The translations under genes were made by a program, and so were the position numbers. Below, in pieces: positions 57,141-64,000 of a DNA stretch of 64,000 bases (positions within the stretch are counted from its first letter, which is position 1; each line of letters begins with the position of its first letter). Below the pieces are notes generated by a model, which did no database searches, was not told the origin of the DNA, and saw only the letters and a list, made by a program, of their open reading frames with translations. The DNA is from JAXLYE01 sp046351595 (GTDB lineage Bacteria > Myxococcota_A > Polyangia > Palsa-1104 > JAEUJZ01), in NCBI GenBank assembly GCA_046351595.1, contig JAXLYE010000009.1:496001-560000 (forward strand). Direction: 5' to 3'.

Positions 57141-59219
57141 ATGCCTATCGAACGATCCGAGCCCCATCGCGCTGCTCCTCCGCCCTCCGGTGCCCCGGCC
57201 GCGTCGCACAAGGCCCCGGCAGGCCTCACCCCCAAGGTTGCTGCGCAGCGGCCCTGGCTGATCCGCAAGCGCGGCGCCACCGACGTGCTGCGCTGCCCGG
57301 ATCTGGGGACGGTCTACCAGTGGATCCTTGAGAAGCGCCTGGTTCGGGACGATGAGATCTCACGCGGCGGCCGCAAGTGGCGCCGGATGAGCAGCGTCGT
57401 CGAGCTGGAGTCGCTGTTCTACAGCGCCGAGCAGGAGCGCGCCTCGCGCCGCCGCACCGGGCAGCACACGCCCGTGGCGCTGCCGACGGTGGGCGAGCCG
57501 CGCCAGACGCCGACCGCGACGCCGACCGCGACGCCGACCGCGGCGCCGGCTGTGCCGCTGGCCGCCGCCGCGCCGCGCGCCGAGGAGCCCGCGCCGCCGC
57601 CGGTCGCGGTGGTGCCGGCCCCGGCCCCAGCTGCGGAGAAGGCCCCCGAGAAGAAGGACGCGCTCGGGCCGCTCAAGGTGACGCCGCCGGGGCTGGCCTC
57701 GGGCCCGGCGATGCTGCCGATGCGGCTGGTGCGCAACCCGCCGGGCGGCAAGAAGCCGGCGATGCCGGGCATGGCCGGCTCGGTCCAGGCCGCGATGAAG
57801 GGCAAGCCCGCGCCCGCCGCCGAGGCGAAGCCGCAGCCGGCCGCCAAGGCCGGGCGCGACGTCGAGCCGCTGCGCCCGTCGGCCCGCGCGGAGGCCGGCG
57901 GCGCCAAGGACAGCCCGAGCGGCGGCCAGACGCTCCTGTTCAAGCGCGGCCCGTCCAGCCCGCCGCCCGCCGCGGCCGACCACGGCGACGAGGACAACGA
58001 CGAGACCCGCCGCATCCTGCAGCAGGAGATCGACGGCGACGAAACCCGCCGCATCCCGCCGGACGCGCGGCGCGGCACGAAGCGAGATCCCGTCGAGGAC
58101 GCGCTGCTGCGCAACGATCCGGTGCCGCGCTCGATCCAGGACGCGGCGCGCGGCAGCGGACCGGCGCGGCTCGCGGACTCGCGCTCGACGGAGTTCATCA
58201 CTGACGCGCACCCGACCACGGGCGGCCGGCGCACCGGCGTCATCCTGGCCGTGGTCGGCGTGCTCGGGCTCGGCCTGTGGTACCTGATGCGATCGCCCGA
58301 GCCGAACACCGGATCGGGCCAGACGGCGACGGGCCAGACGGCGACGGGCCAGACGGCGACGGGCCAGACCGCAACCGGCCAGACCGCAACCGGCCAGACC
58401 GCGACCGGCCAGACCGGCAGCGCGGGCACGGCCGAGCCCAGCGGCCAGGGCAGCGCGGGCACGGCGCCCAAGCCCATCGTCGAGCCGGTGGTGCGGCCGG
58501 TCGCCGAGCCGCTGACGCCGCCGTCGACCCCGCCGACCGCTGATCCGAAGAAGGCGGCCGCCGCGACGGCACCGGCGAGCGCTGGCAAGCCCGAGCCGAC
58601 CGCTGCGCCGCCGAGCTCTCCGTCGACCGCGCCGACCGCGGCGCCCGCGCCGACCGCGCCGAACGGGCAGGCCGCGGCACCGGCCGCCAAGCCGCCGACG
58701 CCGGCACCGGCCGAGGCGTCGAAGCCGGCCGCCACGGCCAGCGCCGCGCCGGCCGCGAGCGGCGACGCGGCCAAGCCGACCATGACGCTCGACGAGCTGC
58801 GCAATTACATCGACGGCGAGGTGCCCAAGTCGTTCGACGGGCAGATCGAGCTCGCCAACCGCCTGTTCGAGCGCAACAAGTACGACCAGTCCAAGATGAT
58901 GTACGAGTACCTGCTGACCTACGCCAGCAGCGTGCCGGCCGTGCACAAGGGCCTGGGCGACATCGCCTTCGAGCGCAACCAGGGCGACGAGGCGCTCAAG
59001 CACTACAACGCGGCGCTCGAGCGGCGCCCGTCATACTCGGCCGCGGTGTTCGGGCTCGCCAAGACCTATCACCTGCGCAAAAACGACAAGGACAAGGCGC
59101 TGCAGAACTATACGAAGTACCTGGAGATGAACCCCAAGGGCGCGGCCGCGACGCTCGCCCGTGAGGCCATCACCAAGCTCGGCGGCACGCCTCCTGCCGC
59201 TCCCGCCGCTACTCCCTGA
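57141..59219 (+). CDS. GYF-like/TPR membrane protein with low-complexity linkers (692 aa)
   Basis: The N-terminal module (about residues 33-90, PWLIRKRGATDVLRCPDLGT, then DDEISRGGRKWRRM) resembles the GYF_2-type cytoplasmic reader domains of myxobacterial gliding/polarity proteins. A long Ala/Pro linker follows, containing two DETRRI repeats, then one membrane helix (about 355-377, VILAVVGVLGLGLWYLM), a seven-copy Thr-Ala-Thr-Gly-Gln repeat, more Pro/Ala linker, and at least two TPR units (AVHKGLGDIAFERNQGDEAL). Topology: N-terminus inside, TPRs in periplasm. The architecture fits a trans-envelope scaffold; partner unknown. Confidence 0.78.
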   Translation: MPIERSEPHRAAPPPSGAPAASHKAPAGLTPKVAAQRPWLIRKRGATDVLRCPDLGTVYQWILEKRLVRDDEISRGGRKWRRMSSVVELESLFYSAEQERASRRRTGQHTPVALPTVGEPRQTPTATPTATPTAAPAVPLAAAAPRAEEPAPPPVAVVPAPAPAAEKAPEKKDALGPLKVTPPGLASGPAMLPMRLVRNPPGGKKPAMPGMAGSVQAAMKGKPAPAAEAKPQPAAKAGRDVEPLRPSARAEAGGAKDSPSGGQTLLFKRGPSSPPPAAADHGDEDNDETRRILQQEIDGDETRRIPPDARRGTKRDPVEDALLRNDPVPRSIQDAARGSGPARLADSRSTEFITDAHPTTGGRRTGVILAVVGVLGLGLWYLMRSPEPNTGSGQTATGQTATGQTATGQTATGQTATGQTATGQTGSAGTAEPSGQGSAGTAPKPIVEPVVRPVAEPLTPPSTPPTADPKKAAAATAPASAGKPEPTAAPPSSPSTAPTAAPAPTAPNGQAAAPAAKPPTPAPAEASKPAATASAAPAASGDAAKPTMTLDELRNYIDGEVPKSFDGQIELANRLFERNKYDQSKMMYEYLLTYASSVPAVHKGLGDIAFERNQGDEALKHYNAALERRPSYSAAVFGLAKTYHLRKNDKDKALQNYTKYLEMNPKGAAATLAREAITKLGGTPPAAPAATP
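58317..58421. repeat. 15-bp tandem repeat, 7 units, coding
   Basis: Seven GGCCAGAC-type 15-base units encode the Gly-Gln-Thr-Ala-Thr pentapeptides just after the membrane helix. Units 1-3 share one set of synonymous codons (GGCGACG) and units 4-6 another (CGCAACC or CGCGACC), so expansion took place in two rounds. Confidence 0.85.
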
Positions 59220-59258
59220 CGCCGGGGCACACGCCGTGCCCCGACTCCCCCCAATCCG

Positions 59259-60710
59259 CTAGAAGCGGCCGGACAGCGCGACGCCCTGCACGTCCCCGGT
59301 GGCGTAGGGCGTAAGGCGCAGGCTCTGGACGTTGACGCTGCCGGCGCTGCCGACCGCGGCCCCGGGACGCACGGCGACGCGGCGCTTGCCGTAGCCCGAG
59401 ACGAAGAGCGAGAAGCCGACGAGCTGCGTGATGCCGTCGGCGACGATCCAGGGCACCGAGTAGTTCACCGCGGCGTCGCTGCGGTTGAGCGAGACCATCG
59501 GCAGCCAGATGCCGCTGATGAACGGCCCGAGCACCGGCACCATCAGCGTGTAGTGCACGGCGCGGGCCGTCCGGTCGTCGGCGCGCTCGGCGAAGGGGCG
59601 GAAGCGCTCGGCGTCGAGCGGGCCGAAGATCAGCGCCGGCACCCACGCCGTCAGCCACATCGCCAGGCCCGCGCCCCACATGCCGTCGTTGCGCCGCTCC
59701 TCGTAGCGCGGCAAGAGCGCCGACGGGTACGCCGCGCCCGGATCGGGATAGCGCAGCAGCTGCCCCATCACCAGCGGCACGTCCGCCTCGGGCACGCCGC
59801 CGGCGCGCAGGGCGTTGGGGACGAAGTCGAGGTAGCACGAGCGCGCGCTGTCGGCGCGTCCGTCCTGCTGCTGCTTCAGGCAGTACTCGTAGCTGGCGCC
59901 AAGCCCCGAGGACGCAGCCGGGACCGTCGGTGCGGTCGCGACTGCGGGCGCGAGCGGCGCGGCGTCTGGGAGCGGAACCGGCGCGGGCGGCGGGCTGAGC
60001 GCGGCGCTGCTCGGAACCGGCGCGGGCGGCGCGGGCAGCATCGCGTCGACGGTCGCGGGCCGGCTGCTCGTCGGTGGCGGGGCCAGCGGGCTCGCGGCCG
60101 GGGGCGCTGGGGTGTTCGGTGTCGCGCTGACGCGGCCCGTCGCCGTCGCGCTGCCGCCGGGCGCCGCGGTCGGGCTCGCGGCCGGTGACGCAGCTGACCG
60201 GGGCGCGGGCGGCGCGCTCGCCGTCGCGGGCGCCGCGATCGTCGAGGCTGTCGGCGCTGGGGGGGTCGTCGAAGCGCTCGCGGGCGGCGCGGACGGCGCG
60301 GACGCCGGGGCCACTGCCGTCGCCGCGCCCGGTGCGGTCGGCGCGGGCAGCGGGCCGGCGCCGGCGCGGCGCGCATCGGCCAGGCACTGCTCGGCGTAGC
60401 CGCGGTAGACCGGATCCGGCGCCTCGGCCTTGTCGAGGAAGCCCTGGCACGCCTGCTGCGCCTCGCGCGGGCGCCCGAGCTTGAGGTACGTCTGGCCCAT
60501 GCGGATCAGGTACTCGGGCTTCTTGGTCTCGGCGAAGCCGCTGCTGAACAGGGTCAGCGCCAGCTCGTAGCGCCCCTCGCTGAAGGCCTGCTGGGCGCGG
60601 CGGTGGCTGTCGGCCTCTTCGGCGCGCGCGCGCGTCGGACCCCCGAGCAGCGTCGAGATCGCGGTCAGTCCGAGTCCCAGTCCGAGTCGAAGCGGTCGCG
60701 GTTTTCGCAT
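59259..60710 (-). CDS. exported TPR-like protein with Ala/Pro linker and hydrophobic C-terminal domain (483 aa)
   Basis: The N-terminal signal peptide ends near TRARAEEAD. A TPR-like segment follows (QQAFSEGRYELALTLFSSGF and MGQTYLKLGRPREAQQACQ), then about 150 residues of Ala/Pro/Ser linker. The last 200 residues include hydrophobic stretches (MWLTAWVPALIFGPLDAE and TLMVPVLGPFISGIWLPMVS) and end in a beta-rich tail (SLRLTPYATGDVQGVALSGRF). SD AGGAG before the ATG at 60710. Convergent with the preceding membrane protein. Probably envelope-located; family not recognised. Confidence 0.75.
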   Translation of the reverse strand: MRKPRPLRLGLGLGLTAISTLLGGPTRARAEEADSHRRAQQAFSEGRYELALTLFSSGFAETKKPEYLIRMGQTYLKLGRPREAQQACQGFLDKAEAPDPVYRGYAEQCLADARRAGAGPLPAPTAPGAATAVAPASAPSAPPASASTTPPAPTASTIAAPATASAPPAPRSAASPAASPTAAPGGSATATGRVSATPNTPAPPAASPLAPPPTSSRPATVDAMLPAPPAPVPSSAALSPPPAPVPLPDAAPLAPAVATAPTVPAASSGLGASYEYCLKQQQDGRADSARSCYLDFVPNALRAGGVPEADVPLVMGQLLRYPDPGAAYPSALLPRYEERRNDGMWGAGLAMWLTAWVPALIFGPLDAERFRPFAERADDRTARAVHYTLMVPVLGPFISGIWLPMVSLNRSDAAVNYSVPWIVADGITQLVGFSLFVSGYGKRRVAVRPGAAVGSAGSVNVQSLRLTPYATGDVQGVALSGRF

Positions 60711-60830
60711 GGTGGGCTCCTGTCGGCGCAACCTTGCCCTTGGGGCCCGGACAAAAGCAAGCGCGCGAGCGTGGTAGCTTGGGCGGCACGGCGAACTTGC
60801 CGTACTACGACTCATCGACTGGAGGAGCTT

Positions 60831-61778
60831 ATGACCCACGCTCGACGCTCTTATCGCTGTGCCCACGCCTTCCTGCTCGCGCTGCTGGTGCCGGCCTGTC
60901 TCAGCCTCGCCGGCTGCGGCAGCGTCTCGCCCGAGGCCGCGTGCACGAGCGGCTCGGAGTCCTACTGCGCCTGGCTCGGCCGCTGCATCCCGGTGAGCCT
61001 CAACGTCGTGTGGGGCGACACCGCCACCTGCGTCGCGCGCCTGAAGCTGTCGTGCATGGATCAGTTCCTGACCGGCAGCAACGCCAAGTCCGACGACATC
61101 GTCGCCTGCGGCAAGGCCATCGAGGCCCAGAGCTGCGACGCGCCGACCGTGGATCAGGTCAGCGCCTGCCAGCCCAAGCCCGGCACCCGCGCCAGCGGCG
61201 CCGCCTGCGGCAGCGACTGGCAGTGCCAGACCACGTACTGCAAGAAGAGCGGCGGACAGACCTGCGGCACCTGCGCGGTCCGCGCCAAGGTCGGCGAGAT
61301 CTGCGACGGCGGCTGCGAGCCCGGCCTGACCTGCACCCAGACCTCGCTGACCGAGCGGCGCTGCGTCGTGCCCGGCGGCGTCGGCGCCAGCTGCCTGACC
61401 GCGATGGTCTGTCAGAGCCCGCTCGTCTGCGAGAGCGGCGTCTGCACGCAGCCGACGTACCTCGGCGCGGGCATGGCGTGCGACCCGGCGCGCTCGAAGT
61501 GCGACGCGCGCCAGGGCCTGTACTGCAACAGCATGACGCGCGTCTGCGCCCAGGTGAAGTACGCCAAGCCCGGCGAGATGTGCGGCACGCAGGCCGACGG
61601 CACGCTCACGGTCTGCAGCGGCGGCTCGACCTGCCCGTCGTTCGGCACCAGCAAGGTCTGCGTCGCCCCGGCGATGGACGGCGCGGCCTGCAACCCGGCC
61701 ATGAACGTCGGCTGCACCAGCCCCGCCTCGTGCAGCAGCGGGGTCTGCAAGCTGCCCGACACCGCCGCCTGCAACTGA
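60831..61778 (+). CDS. cysteine-rich lipoprotein (315 aa)
   Basis: Signal peptide with lipobox LSLAGC. The mature protein has many Cys arranged in repeated short motifs such as CGSDWQCQTTYCKKS, CDGGCEPGLTC, CQSPLVCESGVC and CTSPASCSSGVC, which resemble the disulfide-rich modules of myxobacterial extracellular proteins (Dickkopf-like). The ATG at 60831 has GGAGGAG upstream. Function unknown; likely an outer-surface protein stabilised by disulfides. Confidence 0.8.
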   Translation: MTHARRSYRCAHAFLLALLVPACLSLAGCGSVSPEAACTSGSESYCAWLGRCIPVSLNVVWGDTATCVARLKLSCMDQFLTGSNAKSDDIVACGKAIEAQSCDAPTVDQVSACQPKPGTRASGAACGSDWQCQTTYCKKSGGQTCGTCAVRAKVGEICDGGCEPGLTCTQTSLTERRCVVPGGVGASCLTAMVCQSPLVCESGVCTQPTYLGAGMACDPARSKCDARQGLYCNSMTRVCAQVKYAKPGEMCGTQADGTLTVCSGGSTCPSFGTSKVCVAPAMDGAACNPAMNVGCTSPASCSSGVCKLPDTAACN

Positions 61779-61816
61779 GCGCGCGGGGCCGGCGACCGGA
61801 GCGTGCGGCCCGACAG

Positions 61817-61826
61817 AGCCTAGGCC
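61817..61826. repeat. target-site duplication, left copy (AGCCTAGGCC)
   Basis: The 10 bases AGCCTAGGCC abut the left end of the insertion sequence and recur exactly at 63250-63259 next to its right end. Identity of both copies suggests a fairly recent insertion. The palindromic GGCCTAGGCC-like target sits at the 3' end of the small lipoprotein gene. Confidence 0.9.
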
Positions 61827-61839
61827 CAATACCGTTTAG
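61827..61839. repeat. left terminal inverted repeat of the IS
   Basis: CAATACCGTTTAG, the exact reverse complement of the right end. The transposase stop codon TAA (minus strand, 61836-61838) lies inside it. Confidence 0.92.
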
Positions 61840-63172
61840 ATAACGTGATGCCGTCGCTGCTTCTTGGGGAAGTTGCTCATCTTGAGCTTGACCTCGCGGC
61901 GGTTTACACGAGGGCGGCGAGGCGGTAACAGGAGCTGCTTGAGGTTGCGCTCCATCTCGCTCATCAGGCCGTAGATGGTTCCCGGCGGCGTGAGCCAGGC
62001 GCTGGACCAGACGTTGCCGATCAGCAGCGCGGCGCACCGGAAGCTCAGTCCGCGGGCCGGCACGCCGTGCTCGTGCGCCACCTTGAGCATCTGCAGCCGC
62101 ACCAGATTGTACAGCGTCAGAAGACCCCAGGCCTCCTGACGGACCCGCTCCGGAGTCCGTGAGCGTAGCTGCGCTCCGGCGCTGTGCAGAAGGTGCGTCT
62201 TGATCTCGTCCAGCCCCAGCTCCACTTCCCATCTCTCGTGGTAGTGCGCGATCAGCTCCGGGGCCGGGAAGTGCTCGGGCGAGAGCAACGAGGTCAGCAG
62301 CGTCTGCGGCGGATAGCCGGGCCACTGGTAGTGAATGGCTCGGGCCACAAGCTGCGGGGGCAGCTGCGGGTCTGCGCTCTTGGGGCGAGGCAGCGTCACC
62401 AGCTCGTCGCCGGGGCCCAGCGTCTTGACGTGGTGACAGCGGACGTTGCGCTTCTTGCGTGTCATCCAGAATCGCCGTCCTCCCTGCGCACGGATCCGAG
62501 CCAGCGCTTCGTAGCCGCATAGCCCCATGTCGATCAGAAGCAGCGAGTCCGGGGGAAGATGCTCCAGAAGAGGCCGGGCCAGCGTCGGCTCTCCCACACT
62601 AAAGGGTCCCATCTGAGCGCGCAGCGCAAGTGAGAATGGGTGTCTAACATCGTCAGGATACGCAGCAGCGGGAAGGCGCCCAGGCTGCGGCCACTTTTGG
62701 GAATCCCAAAGGACTCAGCATTGTCGAAGGAATCCGGCACGCGCAGCGTCGAGCCGTCCATCGCAAGGGTGCGCAGGCCGTGAAACAGCTGGTCGGTCTC
62801 GCCCTGGCGAGCCCAGTGCTCGGCGGTGAGCTCGAACAGAGTCTGCAGCGGAGCCTCGCCCAGGCGGTCCCGAGCCTGCACGATCGCTCCGGCGGTGGGG
62901 GGCTGATCCAGCGGCGTGCCGGGATTGGCGCCGTACAGACGCAGATGACTCAGGACGGCGGCGAGGCTGCGGTCGGCAAACAGGGCCATGCCCAGGATGA
63001 GCCAGACCACTTGCTGCGCCGGCAGGCGGCGACGGCGAATGGAGACCGTGCCGGTCTGCTCAAGGGCCTGCTGGATCCAGGCGGGGTCGATGTGCTGGGT
63101 GATGGTGTCGAGGCTGGGACGAGGCGGCAGACCCAGCTGTGCGAAGTCACTGAGAGCAGCTTGGATGAGCAT
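61836..63172 (-). pseudogene. IS4-family transposase, frameshifted
   Basis: The N-terminal frame starts at an ATG (63172), and includes the first catalytic Asp in LAMDGSTLRVPDS. The C-terminal frame carries the second Asp in LLLIDMGLCGYEAL, and YHERWEVELGLDEIKTHL with the catalytic Glu (Y-R-E-K signature). The two frames join near 62615-62640, where HSHLRCAL in the first gives way to AQMGPFSVGE in the second; a -1 shift (or a 1-bp deletion) reconciles them. No slippery A-rich heptamer is evident, so a mutation is more likely than programmed shifting. All three catalytic residues remain. Confidence 0.85.
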
Positions 63173-63180
63173 GGTCCTGG

Positions 63181-63199
63181 AGGCTCCTGATCGGAGCCT
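63181..63199. promoter_or_regulatory. hairpin upstream of transposase start inside the IS
   Basis: AGGCTCC (63181-63187) and GGAGCCT (63193-63199) form a perfect 7-bp stem with loop TGATC, 9 bases before the transposase ATG and inside the right end. Such leader hairpins can mask the transposase ribosome-binding site in transcripts entering from outside; that is inference. Confidence 0.45.
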
Positions 63200-63236
63200 C
63201 TATAGACCCGCCTCGGCGACGGGGCCAGCGGCTTAA

Positions 63237-63249
63237 CTAAACGGTATTG
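63237..63249. repeat. right terminal inverted repeat of the IS
   Basis: CTAAACGGTATTG, perfect complement of the left end. Confidence 0.92.
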
Positions 63250-63259
63250 AGCCTAGGCC
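63250..63259. repeat. target-site duplication, right copy (AGCCTAGGCC)
   Basis: Second copy of the 10-base target. It contains the stop codon (minus-strand TAG, 63253-63255) of the adjacent lipoprotein gene. Confidence 0.9.
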
Positions 63260-63783
63260 GCCGCTCCGGTCAGCGCCGCCAGCTTGTCGAGCGCGGCCTG
63301 GATCGCGTCGCGCCCGACCACCGGCTTGACGTTGTCCGTGCACTGATCCAGATCGTCGATGTACTCCTGCGTGCCGCCGGCGGTGGTCGCGGTCACCGTC
63401 AGCAGCGGCGCGTCGGCGGCGCAGGACATGGTGCGGGCCAGGATCTTGATGCGGTCGAGCACCCCGCGCAGCTCGCTCAGCTGCGCCGCGCTGAGCACCT
63501 TCTGTCCGCTCTGGATCTTGTACGGCGTCATGTTGTCGCCGACGCAGATGCGGTAGTCGACGGTGCTGGTCGCCAGCGTCACCGTGTACGCGCGCGCCCC
63601 GGGCAGGCAGCTCGAGCCCGCGGGCGGCTGCGGGATGAAGCCGCCGCCCTTGTTCTCGACGATCACGGTGCGCGTGCTCGAGGTGACGACGGCCGAGCCG
63701 GTCGAGGTCGGCGGCGGCGCGTTCGGATCGTCCGAGCCGCAGCCGAACAGGGAGAGCGCGAGCACAAGAGCGTAGGGACGCAT
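63253..63783 (-). CDS. small lipoprotein (176 aa)
   Basis: Signal peptide with lipobox LSLFGCGSD. The mature part has a Pro/Ser/Thr linker, VIVENKGGGFIPQPPAG, a Cys-containing beta segment (YRICVGDNMTPY), a helix QKVLSAAQLSELRGVLDRIK, and the pair ADAPLLTVT and YIDDLDQCTDN. Four Cys in the mature region besides the lipid anchor could form disulfides. GGAGG precedes the ATG. The insertion sequence ends 3 bases beyond its stop codon, with the stop itself inside the duplicated target. Function not recognised. Confidence 0.8.
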   Translation of the reverse strand: MRPYALVLALSLFGCGSDDPNAPPPTSTGSAVVTSSTRTVIVENKGGGFIPQPPAGSSCLPGARAYTVTLATSTVDYRICVGDNMTPYKIQSGQKVLSAAQLSELRGVLDRIKILARTMSCAADAPLLTVTATTAGGTQEYIDDLDQCTDNVKPVVGRDAIQAALDKLAALTGAAA

Positions 63784-64000
63784 GGGGACCTCCTCGGTAA
63801 TTACTCGTTAGTCCAATGTCCTTCCGGATCCAGAGCTCGACCGGAGCCCGTATCGGAAGGATGAAGAACACGTAACACACTCTGCCGTCCACTGCTGACG
63901 GCTCGTCGGTGCAGCCGGCTCATCCGGGCGCTGCGGATTCTCTCCGGGTTGCGCGGCGCAGAGCCGCAGACTCCGGATATAGTCCGCGCGGAGGTCCCCA

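Larger units (their letters stand above)
61827..63249 (-). mobile_element. IS4-type insertion sequence (1423 bp)
   Basis: Bounded by perfect 13-bp terminal inverted repeats, CAATACCGTTTAG (61827-61839) and CTAAACGGTATTG (63237-63249), with a 10-bp target duplication outside. It carries one transposase gene on the minus strand split by a frameshift. Size, duplication length and the transposase signature Y-x2-R-x3-E-x6-K agree with IS4-family elements. A perfect 7-bp hairpin lies between the right repeat and the transposase start. Confidence 0.93.

Noticed and set aside
62600..62640. Programmed -1 frameshift in the transposase
   Set aside because: No slippery heptamer or downstream hairpin was recognised, and IS4-type transposases are usually single frame; a mutation is the simpler reading, though not proven.

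Overview
The window is high-GC DNA with the traits of a delta-proteobacterial lineage, most likely Myxococcota (Polyangia-like). Supporting traits are a soluble Ser/Thr kinase with an FCPRDG zinc-ribbon head, an FHA protein, a hybrid histidine kinase, several lipoproteins with Asp-Gly-Gly or Pro/Ala-rich linkers, an alternative complex III operon and a MerR gene facing a long-chain acyl-CoA dehydrogenase. This assignment is inference from gene content; no rRNA, tRNA or marker phylogeny is available here.

Layout. 1-14046: partial response regulator, acyl-CoA dehydrogenase and divergent MerR gene with an AT-rich repeated operator, Ser/Thr kinase, a 53-residue acid-free basic protein, a TPR lipoprotein, a large hybrid kinase with altered ATPase motifs, and an ECF sigma gene overlapping a single-pass membrane partner. 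14183-22871: molybdopterin oxidoreductase, GNAT protein, sulfide:quinone oxidoreductase (type II, very like mitochondrial SQOR) behind a sigma-54 promoter and a nested palindrome, ergothioneine genes egtD and egtB, iron alcohol dehydrogenase and an LsrG-like protein. 23002-31081: a beta-propeller-like repeat lipoprotein, a purine cluster (purL, purQ, and purS fused behind a truncated PurC-like domain), an unknown protein and a CDF transporter.

31547-52900 is a 21-kb respiratory block, all on the + strand. It holds actABCDEF (alternative complex III), a small membrane protein, SCO1, the caa3 oxidase genes coxBACD, a PoxB-type enzyme, a flavoprotein, and fdhABC. Genes from actA to coxD are separated by stop/start overlaps or 2-base gaps. 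Formate (and probably pyruvate) would feed quinone, complex III would pass electrons to the cytochrome c domain of the caa3 oxidase, and SCO1 would load CuA. The formate dehydrogenase alpha subunit is a selenoprotein: an in-frame TGA at 48227-48229 is followed by a hairpin with a GGTCT loop placed exactly 18 bases downstream.

52804-63783: an FHA/DUF6508-like/macro-domain protein, arginase coupled to a HAD phosphatase, a GYF-like/TPR membrane protein, a TPR secreted protein, a Cys-rich lipoprotein, an IS4-type insertion sequence with perfect 13-bp terminal repeats and a 10-bp target duplication, and a small lipoprotein whose stop codon lies inside that duplication.

Most notable observations: the UGA-selenocysteine FDH with an NrfD-type membrane subunit; the sigma-54/palindrome control region of the sulfide oxidoreductase; the PurC-remnant/PurS fusion; the FHA-DUF6508-macro architecture; and the hybrid kinase lacking key ATP-binding residues.
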